From: Bombyx mori
Taxonomy: Eukaryota; Arthropoda; Insecta; Lepidoptera; Bombycidae
NCBI RefSeq assembly: GCF_030269925.1
Contig: NC_085128.1
Span: 11,286,501-11,350,500 of the forward strand
DNA length: 64,000 bases
Direction of reading: 5' to 3'
Part shown: piece after piece, positions 36,024-45,912 of the stretch
Numbering within the stretch: the first letter of the stretch is position 1
How the letters are laid out: every line of letters begins with the position of its first letter
The notes under the pieces: generated by a model
Databases searched by the model: none
The model's input: the letters and a program-made list of their open reading frames with translations, nothing else
What the model was told of the DNA's origin: nothing
Made by a program: the position numbers and the translations under genes

Positions 36024-36910
36024 CCAGTCCAACTGATAGCAATGTTGGCTACAATTTTAAACGCCGCTATGACGCACTGCATCTTTTCCGCTGTGTGGAA
36101 AGAAGCGGACGTTATCGGTATACATAAGCCGGACAAACCGACAAACGAAACATCTAGTTACCGTCCGATTAGTCTCCTCCCGACGATAGGAAAAAATTAC
36201 GAACGGCTCCTTAGGAAACGCCTCTGGGACTTTGTTACCACGAACAAAATTCTCATAGACGAACAGTTCGGATTCCGCTCTAAACACTCGTGCGTACAAC
36301 AAGTGCACCGCCTCACGGAGCACATCCTGATAGGACTAAATAGGCGTAAACAAATCCTGACCGGCGCCTTCTTCTTCGACATCGCGAAGGCGTTCAACAA
36401 AGTCTGGCACAACGGTTTAATTTACAAACTGTACAACATGGGAGTGCCAGACAGACTCGTGCTCATCATACGAGACTTCTTGTCGAACCGTTCGTTTCGA
36501 TATCGAGTAGAGGGAACTCGTTCTCGTCCCCGTCAACTGACTGCCGGAGTCCCGCAGGGCTCCGCGCTCTCCCCGTTATTATTTAGTTTGTATATTAATG
36601 ATATACCCCGGTCCTGATCCATTAACGGTGCTTTTAGGCACCACAAGCACCGGTCACCGTCCTCATCGAACCCGTCGCTTGCGACGAAGGGCTCGACGAG
36701 CGAACTAATCCATAGACACAGCCCACTGAGTTTCTCGCCGGATCTTCTCAGTGGGTCGCGTTTCCGATCCGGTGGTAGATTCTGCGAAGCACTGCTCTTA
36801 CTAGGGTCAGTGTTAGCAACTCTCCGGTTGAGCCCCGCGAGCTTACCTACAAACGTTAGGGCGAAGCTGAAATAGCCTCTCAAGGCTATCAGCATAGGCA
36901 GGAAAAAAAA
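36024..36910 (+). mobile_element. Jockey-clade LINE (subfamily B), truncated and internally deleted
   Basis: A 10-bp target duplication with one mismatch, ATCAAC(A/G)TTA, flanks it at 36014-36023 and 36911-36920. The 5' end lies within the reverse transcriptase domain. The frame is open through SYRPISLL, EQFGF, FFDIAKAFNKVWHNG and GVPQGSALSPLLFSLYINDI. At about 36613 it jumps directly to the ORF2 end and 3' UTR. The FADD catalytic motif and about 1.2 kb are missing, compared with the copy at 55952-58822. A TGA at the junction closes the frame (36615-36617). In the first catalytic motif AFDKV has become AFNKV. The copy is non-functional. Confidence 0.9.
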
Positions 36911-37375
36911 ATCAACGTTAATAATTTCAACGTATTATTCAGAGTTCAATTAATTTTCTTTTTAGCTAGAGCTCAAGCCCACTTCATGATACCAAGTAAT
37001 GGGAATACGCTTATTATGTACTGGTCACTCTTTTTCTCCATTTATAATTTACGAAGCCACCCACTATTGAATATACTCCAAAGTATTCTCACATGGATTG
37101 TAAGCTTTCAGTTCGATTCTAACAACCTCGGTATCTATTGTACAGTGTTTCTCGATATCCCATTGTGTTCGGAGTAGATAACCGAACTACGTTACCTCTT
37201 TGTAAAACGAGATTCTACGAAAAACCTTTTAAATTATACTCTGTAATTTTCCTCTGAAGATATTTCACTGTATCCAATCTGTATTTCGCTCAAAGCATAT
37301 CTTATATTAAATTATTCATAATTCTGTTATATGGAATTGTTTCTTATATACCCTCTTGTTCTTTTATATACTCAG

Positions 37376-38168
37376 GTGATAATTATTCACAAGACACGGC
37401 AGTTTGCGAAGAAGGACCCCTTTGTCATGGCGCCGCAATTCCAAGGAGTATCCCTGCAACCTTCCGAGAGTATTGGGATACTTGGGGTCGACATTTCGAG
37501 CGATGTCCAGTTTCGGAGTCATTTGGAAGGCAAAGCCAAGTTGGCGTCCAAAATGCTGGGAGTCCTCAACAGAGCCAAGCGGTACTTCACACCTGGACAA
37601 AGACTTTTGCTCTATAAAGCACAAGTCCGGACTCGCGTGGAGTACTGCTCCCATCTCTGGGCCGGGGCTCCCAAATACCAGCTTCTTCCATTTGACTCCA
37701 TACAGAAGAGAGCCGTTCGGATTGTCGATAATCCCATTCTCACGGATCGTTTGGAGCCTCTGGGTCTGCGGAGGGACTTCGGTTCCCTCTGTATTTTGTA
37801 CCGCATGTTCCATGGGGAGTGCTCTGAGGAATTGTTCGAGATGATACCAACGTCTCGTTTTTACCATCGCACCGCCCGCCACCGGAGTAGAGTTCATCCA
37901 TACTACCTGGAGCCACTGTGGTCATCCACAGTGCGTTTCCAGAGATCTTTTTTGCCACGTACCATCCGGCTATGGAATGAGCTCCCCTCCACGGTGTTTC
38001 CCGAGCGCTATGACATGTCCTTCTTCAAACGAGGCTTGTGGAGAGTATTAAGCGGTAGGCAGCGGCTTGGGTCTGCCCTTGGCATTGCTGAAGGCCATGG
38101 GCGACGGTAACCACTCACCATCAGGTGGGCCGTATGCTCGTATGCCTACAAAGGCAATAAAAAAAAAA
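37376..38168 (+). pseudogene. CR1-like LINE ORF2 C-terminus and 3' tail
   Basis: An open frame to TAA at 38108-38110 encodes the region after the reverse transcriptase palm: GILGVDISSDVQF, LLYKAQVRTRVEYCSHLWAG, KRAVRIVDN, LWNELPSTVFPERYDMSFF. No FADD motif or endonuclease is present, so this is a 5'-truncated copy. The 3' end is GGCAATAAAAAAAA. The LYK...R...EYCSHLW pattern points to the CR1/Jockey group, and CR1-like is my best call. It is the longest of five copies in the window and lies in beat intron 2. Confidence 0.8.
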
Positions 38169-38399
38169 GTTTGCAATCTGTTTATTGTACGACAACTCGA
38201 CACAGACTAAGCCAAGCCCACTACATCTTTCCCCCCTTAAAAATAATACATAAAATGAAAATTTTTATTACAAAAAAAATATGTAAAATATAAAAATATA
38301 TATAAGAAACGATAAAAAATAGTGTAAAACATAAAAATCTTAGCTTAGTAAGCATTATCCATGGATATAATTGTTCTAGAAAGACATATTATTATGAAC

Positions 38400-38530
38400 T
38401 AAAAATTCATCTAGTCTTAACTTGGGCCTTTTGGGTCACTTGGATCTCCAGATACATCATACCGTGTATGCCGCCCCTCTCACCTTGATATATTAGATTG
38501 AAGTCTCAAGTGAATTGTAAAATAGTCGTC
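38400..38530 (-). mobile_element. Decayed Bm1 SINE fragment
   Basis: Only ATACATCATACCGTG and CACCTTGATATATTAGATTG preserve the Bm1 order. Confidence 0.3.
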
Positions 38531-38551
38531 TACAAAGTATAATTGTAATTT

Positions 38552-38659
38552 AAAAAAATCATCCTTTTAAGGATAAGGATAACATAATGAAATAAATAAC
38601 TAAAATAATCATCCTTAAAATCATCCTTAAAACATCATCCTTAAAAGGATGATTTTTTT
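38552..38659. repeat. Short hairpin element with internal 12-bp repeats
   Basis: A 23-bp inverted repeat built on AATCATCCTTTTAAGGAT lies at 38552-38574 and 38637-38659. Between the arms TCATCCTTAAA is repeated. No coding capacity. Confidence 0.55.
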
Positions 38660-38976
38660 TTGGAGCAGAATTTAGCCATTCAAACTCGGTTAAATAAACT
38701 ATAAAACAATCTCACGAAATTATCGTTGAAATCAAGTTTGGCGATTATCACAGCTGGTTACCACCAAACATGAGCAATCGTGGATGCCATCCAAATTAGA
38801 GATGAGCATGCAAAATATTGCCTTTGTGACTTAGTGCCACGAGATATTCGAAGAAATTGACGTTTTAGTGCCCACTGGAGTATTTTAATGATTGGCACTA
38901 AAATATGCACGCATATGGGACTAAAACACTTCCATCCTTTGCAACTCTTAAATTTGTAAACTAAAAGAGCACTCAC

Positions 38977-39182
38977 GTCAACTTTGATACCCTCCAATTT
39001 GTAAGCTCGATTCGGTGGGTCGTATTGTGGCATGAATTTGTAGAACTCCTCATTGTCCCTGTACCACTTGACGGAGTACAGCGTGTCGGTTCCAAGTTCA
39101 TAGTCACACTCGAGCTGTGCCGGCTGTCCTCTTACTCGGTACGAAGGAACGTGCACTCGAACTATCCTCAGTAGTAGAGATT
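38977..39182 (-). CDS. beat-like: beat-like gene, exon 2 (first half of Ig domain 1)
   Basis: On the minus strand the acceptor TTGTTGCAG is followed by AATCTCTACTACTGAGG and the donor is GAC|GTGAGT. The exon enters in phase 1 and leaves in phase 0. It encodes LRIVRVHVPSYRVRGQPAQL, then ECDYELGTDTLYSVKWYRDN and EEFYKFMPQYDPP. The first Ig cysteine is in ECDYEL and the core Trp in SVKWYRD. LYSVKWYR...EFY...P is the most characteristic beaten-path signature, known for secreted or membrane-linked Ig proteins that act in axon guidance and bind Sidestep-type receptors. Paralogue not determined. Confidence 0.93.
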
Positions 39183-39478
39183 CTGCAACAATACAAATTA
39201 ATGCACTAACCACATATGTATTAATTGCTATGAGATCGAGATTCGAAGCACCTCTCTTTTTAATACGCTTTTATTAGCTTCAGACGTATGTATGTTAGTA
39301 TGTGTGTTTGTAACGAAATCTTTGAACATGATTTTGACTCCCTTAAAAGCGTCGCTTAAAACGTCGCTTAACTCGAAATTTGGTATACTTATTAAGGACC
39401 GATGACAATTCAATATTAAAAAATTTAAAAAATATATATTGAAAAAATTAAAATCAAATTAAAAAATGAAAAATTAAT

Positions 39479-39810
39479 AATAGTTTAAAAAAACTAACAA
39501 AATACGCTTTTATAGAAGATCCAACTAAAAAGTAGAAAATCAATTTTAATAAATTTGAATTAAAAATAGTGTAAGAAAATATGATTTTATTGTAAAAAAA
39601 GCGTGGGGTACATGGTATCAGTAGTTATAAATATTTTATGAACAGATATGAGTAGAAGGGTGGGTTATTTTGATAAAATCCTGAAAAGCACCCCACGCTT
39701 TTTTACAATAAAATAATTTTTTCTTACACTATTTTTAATTCAAATTTATTTTTTATTTTTTTGTTGGATTTTCTGTAAAAGCGTATTTTGTTAGTTTTTT
39801 TAAACTATTT
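39479..39810. mobile_element. Foldback/MITE-like element with long inverted arms
   Basis: Arms of about 120-130 bp (39479-39609 and 39690-39810) are near-complementary. Outer ends read TAGTTTAAAAAAACTAACAA and its mirror, and inner ends GCGTGGGGT and ACCCCACGC. The 80-bp loop is unrelated to the arms. No coding capacity. Confidence 0.8.
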
Positions 39811-39829
39811 TTTTTTAAATATTGCTGAA

Positions 39830-40480
39830 TGGTCGGTTCGTTCTTTTGTCGTCTATTTTGTGTATATATGAGAATGGTTCCTTGTCGTTTGGTTCGCGTG
39901 CGTCTTTTAGGAAGGCATTAAAAGTCAAATATTAAGTGTATAATCTATAATTAAAAGTACTGCCTGCCGCTAATCACGTCCGCCCTCGTTCCATTTCTCT
40001 CTTTATTTTGGAATTCTTGTCAAGTCTCTGTCTTGGTCTATGTCTAGTCGTTGTAGGTGATATGCTCTGTCAAAGAGGTTGCCGCCACGACAATTACAAA
40101 CGCCTTTTCTGAGATAATATACAGCGTATTGGGTAAGCCTTCATAACATCGTAACATTTCATATATTTGTCTATTGTACTTTCATATGTTTCGATATGTT
40201 GAAAATTTTTAGTATTAGCTTACGATGGACTTGGTTTTCTAGCGGCTATCAAAGCTTTTTGAAATCGCAACGATATTTACACCGTGAAACAAAATAATCA
40301 GTTCAGTCTTCAAATGAAATATTGTACCCGAATGGGACTTGATAGCAATAGAATCTTAATGTGAAGCTACCTCAAAGCCTCGAACTCTAGAATTTATATA
40401 TCAATTGTTTTATTCCAAAGAGTAACACGCCTGAAATTTAGTGAACTTATTCATATGTCACATCAAGTACGACATTTTTA
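39830..40480. other. No gene seen
   Basis: Part of beat intron 1. A moderately GC-rich segment at about 39870-40130 contains nothing recognisable. Confidence 0.45.
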
Positions 40481-40488
40481 TCAAAAAA

Positions 40489-40720
40489 CTAGCTGACCCG
40501 GCAGACTTCGTAGTGCCTCAATCGATAAATAAAAGACACATCAAGGGGACACATCAAAGGAAAAACTAAATTGTTTGTTTTTATATAATTCCGAGCTTTT
40601 TCTATATTTTCTGACCTCTTAAACCTTCCCTGGACTTCCACAAATAATTCAAGACCAAAATTAGCCAAATCGGTCCAGCCGTTCTCGAGTTTTAGCGTGA
40701 CTAACAAACAGCATTTTTAT
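40489..40720 (-). mobile_element. Helitron-like non-autonomous element, family 3
   Basis: In plus orientation it begins CTAGCTGACCCGGCAGAC and ends with AAACAGCATTTTTAT. It also carries GCCAAATCGGTCCAGCCGTT. It is an inverted relative of 54662-54950. Confidence 0.6.
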
Positions 40721-41270
40721 CAAATATGTCCCTTAATAATTACTAAAACTAGAAAAAATACAGATTGAAATATAATAATAAAAACACACACAAAAAAAAT
40801 ACAAGTGAGACTACAAAGACCCTACAACTTATTATATATTTCTTACGAGCTAATTAATATATTAATATTGCAATTGTCACGTTTTGGAATTAAAGCAACA
40901 ACTTAAAAAAGTTTGGATGTGTAATTGTACCAAACATAAACTTCTACCACAGTACAACGTAGTTACGATTTACAACACAGGCAACTTAGCCAAGTTACCT
41001 GCAACACGTTTAAAGTTACAACTAATTTAGCGCAAACTGCTTTGAAATCCCTGCCGTTGGAGGATTAATGTATTCACAAAATAATAATATTATGTACTGT
41101 ACATATAGTCAAGAATAATAATGTATAAATGACGTTATTGGTAACTGAGAAGCACTTTTTTCAGTTTTGTAAGCTGATTTCATTAATTTCTTTTGCGAAA
41201 AAAGGGTTTTTAAAATTAGTTATGTACATTTTTAATTTGCAAACATGGACGAACCTGCTCTTAGCTACCT

Positions 41271-41441
41271 GTGTGCTTAATGCAATTTTTTAAAAGCTTT
41301 CAATAACGTAAAAGTTAACTCAAATTTGTATGATGTTGGAACAGCGCCCCTAGCAAAGGAAGGGAAGCTGTTCCAACTTCATACAAATTTGAGTTAACTT
41401 TTACGCTATCGAGAACGTTAAACTACTCGCAATAAGCACAC
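41271..41441. mobile_element. MITE with long terminal inverted repeats, copy 2
   Basis: GTGTGCTTAATGC at the left mirrors GCAATAAGCACAC at the right. Most of the element is one hairpin, with TTGGAACAGC and GCTGTTCCAA in the arms. It belongs with 19402-19574. Confidence 0.78.
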
Positions 41442-42059
41442 GGGTGTTTAGTGATTATCGGACCCAATAAAAATCACATTATTAATGCTGTCACCCACCT
41501 GTAGACATGGGTTCGACGAATTGTTTTTTTATGACTGTACCAAGCTTCAATCGCATTACATAATCCTTGATACGGAAATAGACAAGGTGTAATACGGACC
41601 CGCGTGGGCTAAGAAAACTCATCATATATATTATGCACATATTAGAACATACTAATTGAGTATTTAATGTCAACCTATCAGTAATAGTATCCTATTTACA
41701 ATATAGACACAGTGAGTATTGTATCTTTTATTTAAAAAATATATAATACAATAATTATATTACATATTGTTCCATGCAAGTATATTGAAGAATATGATAT
41801 CTTTTAACGCAAGCTTATTTGAAAGTACGGAACCTTGCGTGATCCTAGTTCTTACAGTTAGAAATGATAGTGAAAAGATAGCGCCGTGATATATTTTTAT
41901 TTATCTTCAGCCCTTTGATACCCATTGCCATTCATGATCGCCCGCCATTCATGTCCACGTCCGCGATGTATATATAATTGAGGAAACTACGAGGAAAAAA
42001 ATGTTTGATTTTTATAATAAGTAAAATTTGTATTTATTTTCAAAACAAGTAAACTGAAC

Positions 42060-42150
42060 TCCGGTCTAGCCACTTTCCCGCCTATTTGAAAGGTGGGATA
42101 GCCACTATACAATATAATTGAGGTAGTCACCTCAGGGTACTCTTTGATGA
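42060..42150 (+). mobile_element. Decayed Bm1 SINE fragment
   Basis: CGCCTATTTGAAAGGTGGGA and TAGCCACTATACAATATAA follow Bm1 loosely. Confidence 0.35.
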
Positions 42151-42759
42151 CTATGAGTTACGGTAAAATAAAAATAAAAATGGATAAGGTCAGCAAAAAT
42201 AAGAATAATCAATCGAATCGTTGTCATGATTTTTTCCACTCAGACAGTATTTTTAAAATTTCGAAGTCATGTCTTACGATAGATGGCAGCTGTGCTTCAC
42301 TTACGCTGAGATATCATCTATCATTCTAGCTAGGAAATAATTACTAGGTATTCTTATGAATTTGTGGATAAGTTTTATATATGGATAAAAATTAACATTT
42401 ATGAAATAAATTGAACGATGGCATGGTTTCGAAGTTAGCACTGCAAGTAAGTTACTAAACAAGGCTCCCTCGGATCGTACTTGTTAAGTCCAGTGGCACA
42501 CCTCAAGGGAAATATACAGATGGAAATAATGTTTGCGAAGCGGACCTTTCTTTTGTCGTTGAAATTATAATATTTTAGCCCAAGGGCTTCCGATTATGAC
42601 TTCTCTGACATTCAATCATTTTGAGTCTTATTAGAACACTTGCTTACGAACAAAGGTCAATCAATAGTTAAACAGTTGTTTATTTTGATTTTTTTCTAAT
42701 TTGGCTTTTTTTATTTGTTTATTAGCCAAAGATGTACTTTTAATTATTTCAGCACTATC

Positions 42760-42990
42760 TGGGTAAATGAGCTCGTGTCTCACCTGGTGTTTAATGGTTT
42801 TCTGAGTCCTGAGCCTATGATATCACGACATGAATGTCGCTCTTACTTAATCATATCTTAAGTCGAAGCCACAACTGTATAACTGCTGTTTCCGTTCCGT
42901 TCGTAATTATTAATGTTAATTTTATTGCACGGTGTTATCCCTTCCAACTGTGTTCACGAATTGAAAAATTGAAAATTGTCAGCAAGATAC
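42760..42990 (-). mobile_element. Decayed Bm1 SINE
   Basis: TGAGCTCGTGTCTCACCTGG and TGTTTAATGGTTTTC at the tail side, and TTTATTGCACGGTGTTATCC near the head, keep the Bm1 order with many changes. Confidence 0.5.
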
Positions 42991-43299
42991 GAACCGCAAC
43001 ATAGCGATATCGTGTCCATATACGACGTATGATATATGAATAAACGGAAAATCTTATTAAAATCTCGTTATTAGTTCCTTAAAGCGTTTATTAAAATTAA
43101 TAAATTAAATTAAATGAAATAAATAAAAAAAACCTAAAAAAATATCAGATTATCCAATTGAAAAACGAAACGTATTCGTTTAAGAAAATAATACTGATAA
43201 TGTAATCTGTTTTCATATTACGTTAAAACCAATCATTAGAAGTTTTAAATCGACTATCGTTTGCTTATCTATGTACGTATTTTTACGTCGGTAAGAGTA

Positions 43300-43660
43300 A
43301 CACCATCTATCGCCGAATAGTCGAACGAATATCGAATTATCTAGTCACATCTAGAACGCTCGAGAAGTACAACGCCATCTATTGTCAGATAGCGGAAACA
43401 CACAATACTAGATTTTTGTTCAATATTCTCGACGATTCTACGGATTTCGTCTCGACTATAAAAGCGTTGCAGAGATGGCACGCAGTCAGTTAGTTTTCGG
43501 AACTACTTGAAGCGAAAGAGCGAACGGATCACCTGAAGCGGAGCGGAAGAAGCGAATTCAGAATTTTAAAGTGTTTGTGAAGTGTTTAAAGTGATGAATA
43601 CAGTATTAGCTTGTAATTCGGTAGAATTTTTATTTATCCCGAACTCCAACGCGTAACAAT
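43300..43660 (+). mobile_element. Possible solo LTR or promoter-like element
   Basis: CGCCATCTATTG-type motifs occur twice (about 43310 and 43370). A TATAAAAG box at 43457-43464 is followed about 28 bp later by the insect initiator TCAGTT (about 43486). The segment ends near AACGCGTAACA and is richer in G+C than its flanks. This order resembles an insect gypsy-type LTR, but no certain ends, target duplication or internal domain are seen. It could instead be a cellular promoter. Confidence 0.35.
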
Positions 43661-43714
43661 AATATTATGTAGGTAGTTTCAATTTGTAGTATAGGTCAGA
43701 GTAGATATTTTTAA

Positions 43715-43864
43715 ACGGTTTTTTTTTTGTTCACGTCGTTAATCGTTACCGACATCACAACGTGAATTTCACAGCCCAGCTTGAGACACGTGGTCAAAGC
43801 GGAAAGTCCATTGTGTCGCGATATAAATAGACGAGATGTTAGTAGATACCCACGTAGGCGGCAG
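43715..43864 (-). mobile_element. Possible decayed SINE
   Basis: A T-run, then CGTTACCGACATCACAACGT and GCCCAGCTTGAGACACG, recall the Bm1 3' body. The Jockey element landed at its right side. Confidence 0.3.
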
Positions 43865-43925
43865 AGTGTGACGTCATTCCGATAGAGGCACCCGTCACGT
43901 GCGGACGTGCTCATCGTCCACTCGA

Positions 43926-44130
43926 TCGCCCGGTCTTTGTTCGCCCGGCTTTTGTTAGCCCGGCCATTGTTCGCGCGGCCTGTGTTTGTGGTACATCTGC
44001 CGACTAAGTGCTCTTTCTGGAAGTTTTTATTTGTTTTGTTTCCTTTTGTTGTTTCTGTGTTTGTGGTACATCTGCCGACAAAGTGGTTTCCTGCAAGTAT
44101 TTATTTGTTTTGTTTCTTTTCGTAATTTCT
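43926..44130 (+). repeat. Tandem repeats in the Jockey 5' UTR
   Basis: Four 15-bp units of the form TCGCCCGGCTTTTGT occupy 43926-43985. Two 75-bp units, each starting TGTGTTTGTGGTACATCTGC, follow at 43981-44055 and 44056-44130. Repeated 5' monomers can carry promoter activity in other LINEs. Confidence 0.85.
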
Positions 44131-44280
44131 ATTTTGTTGTGCTTTTTCTTTGTCCTGTAGTAATCGCGCCGCATTGCCACCTGTGTTCAATAGAACCGCT
44201 CAGGTCCGAGAAATTGGGGCCTCGCCGCAAGGCGAGTGTTTTCAAGACCCGGGGCCGCCCCACCTGGGTACTCAGCGATC

Positions 44281-45909
44281 ATGGACGCTGTATTCGCGGA
44301 ATTCCTCCGACTTCGCCACCCACAGCTCGCCTCGGAGTTTTTGGCCTTCAAGGCCAATCACACTGCGAGCCCTCTCGAGGACTCCGCCGCGCTCGCTGCT
44401 CCTGCGTCGCCTGTACCTGCGTGCAGAGCTTCTGCATTGAGCACCGCAGCCTCTGTCGTGCCTGCCGCTCCCGTGTCGCCTATACTGGCGAGAAAAGCTG
44501 CTGCGTCGTCCGCCGTGACCATCGTTTCAGCTGAGCGATCATCCGCGGCCTCCGTCGCGCCCTCTAAAACACCTACACTTGCTCGTAGGTCGCCTGCACC
44601 CGCCTCCTCGTGCTCCGACTCTGACTCGGACATGGAGGTCGACCTCGCCCCCGCCTCATCGACGGATGGATTCACCCTGGTACAAAAGGGTAAGAAGCGT
44701 GCCGCGGAGTCTCGAGCTCCCGCGGCCGCTAAAATTAGCAAAGCCGTGAACGCGTCGCGCCCCCGCCCTCAGACTCCCGTTGCGCCCCCAGCCCGTGCCA
44801 CTCCGTCGCCGCGTCCGGTGGCACAAAATAAAACCCAGACCCCTCCCCCGGTTATCCTTCAGGAGAAGGCAGCTTGGGATCGAGTTTGCCTGGCCCTTAA
44901 GGCCAAAAATATAAATTTCACGAATGCCCGTAACCTCGCGAACGGCATTCAAATTAAGGTTCAAACACCCGACGACCATAGGGCCCTCTCTTCTTACCTC
45001 CGTAAGGAGCGTATAAGTTTCCATACGTATACGCTCCAGGAGGAGCGCGAACTCCGCGTTGTAATACGCGGAATCCCTAAAGAGTTAGATGTAGAGCTCG
45101 TAAAAGCCGACCTGTTAGAACAAGGCCTACCAGTGAATTCTGTGCACCGTATGCACACCGGTCGCGGTAGGGAGCCATATAATATGGTTCTAGTCGCTCT
45201 CCAGCCTACCCCCGAGGGTAAGAAAATCTTTAACACACAGACCGTCTGTAGGCTCTCTGGTATCGCTGTCGAAGCCCCCCATAAAAAAGGCACTCCTAGC
45301 CAGTGCCATAACTGTCAATTGTACGGGCACTCTTCCCGTAACTGTCACGCGCGCCCCCGATGTGTTAAGTGTTTGGGCGATCACGCCACGGCCCTCTGCG
45401 CTCGCGACCAAAAAACCGCGACGGAACCGCCTAGCTGCGTCCTGTGTCGAACACAGGGTCACCCCGCGAATTACCGTGGTTGCCCCCGAGCCCCTAAAAT
45501 AAATCGCCGCGTCGCCCGCCAAAACCGCCTCCGAGCTTCCGGCCCAGACATCAAAGCCTCGGCACCCTCTGCGACGCAGGCTAAGCCAGCGTTCGTTCCG
45601 GCGGCGGTGCCCAGTGTCTCGGCCTGGGCAAAACCGCTGCCGTACACGAACACGGCTACAACTCCCTCCTCCGCGATTCGTCCCGCCCCCGCGACTCGTC
45701 CCTCTCCCGCGACTTGCCCTCCGACCGCGTCCGACAATCTCGCTTTAGCGATCGACTTCTTTCAGTCGATCAACTTTGAGCGCGTTAACGCTTTGGGCGA
45801 CGCCATTCGCGCTGCCTCCACTGCACAACACTTTATCGCCGTTGTGCAGGAATACGCCGACGTATACGCGTCATTAAATACGTACGTCCTCCCCTCACTC
45901 CGCCGGTAA
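44281..45909 (+). CDS. Jockey-clade ORF1 (gag-like nucleic-acid-binding protein)
   Basis: This 542-residue protein would coat the element's RNA and escort it to the nucleus. I place the start at the ATG at 44281 (MDAVFAEFLRLRHPQ). The open frame continues upstream only to a GTG at 44236. The first 240 residues are Ala/Pro/Ser-rich with an acidic SDSDSDMEVD patch. A conserved middle part (IRGIPKELDVELVKADL...) matches the region that precedes the zinc knuckles in Jockey ORF1 proteins. Three CCHC knuckles follow: CHNCQLYGHSSRNC, CVKCLGDHATALC and CVLCRTQGHPANYRGC. The stop TAA at 45907-45909 is followed by one codon and then the ORF2 ATG in the same frame. Confidence 0.93.
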   Translation: MDAVFAEFLRLRHPQLASEFLAFKANHTASPLEDSAALAAPASPVPACRASALSTAASVVPAAPVSPILARKAAASSAVTIVSAERSSAASVAPSKTPTLARRSPAPASSCSDSDSDMEVDLAPASSTDGFTLVQKGKKRAAESRAPAAAKISKAVNASRPRPQTPVAPPARATPSPRPVAQNKTQTPPPVILQEKAAWDRVCLALKAKNINFTNARNLANGIQIKVQTPDDHRALSSYLRKERISFHTYTLQEERELRVVIRGIPKELDVELVKADLLEQGLPVNSVHRMHTGRGREPYNMVLVALQPTPEGKKIFNTQTVCRLSGIAVEAPHKKGTPSQCHNCQLYGHSSRNCHARPRCVKCLGDHATALCARDQKTATEPPSCVLCRTQGHPANYRGCPRAPKINRRVARQNRLRASGPDIKASAPSATQAKPAFVPAAVPSVSAWAKPLPYTNTATTPSSAIRPAPATRPSPATCPPTASDNLALAIDFFQSINFERVNALGDAIRAASTAQHFIAVVQEYADVYASLNTYVLPSLRR

Positions 45910-45912
45910 TCA

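Noticed and set aside
37364..37958. Alternative-frame ORFs in the CR1-like copy (up to 177 codons)
   Set aside because: Shadows of the true ORF2 frame, which alone has family motifs.
38758..38970. Continuation of the 151-codon minus-strand ORF beyond beat exon 2
   Set aside because: The Ig homology stops exactly at the GTGAGT donor at 38976. The rest is intron read in frame.
43986..44534. 182-codon ORF over the Jockey 5' UTR and ORF1 start
   Set aside because: It is the wrong frame through repeated UTR sequence and the real ORF1. Its hydrophobic N-terminus comes from the 75-bp repeat.
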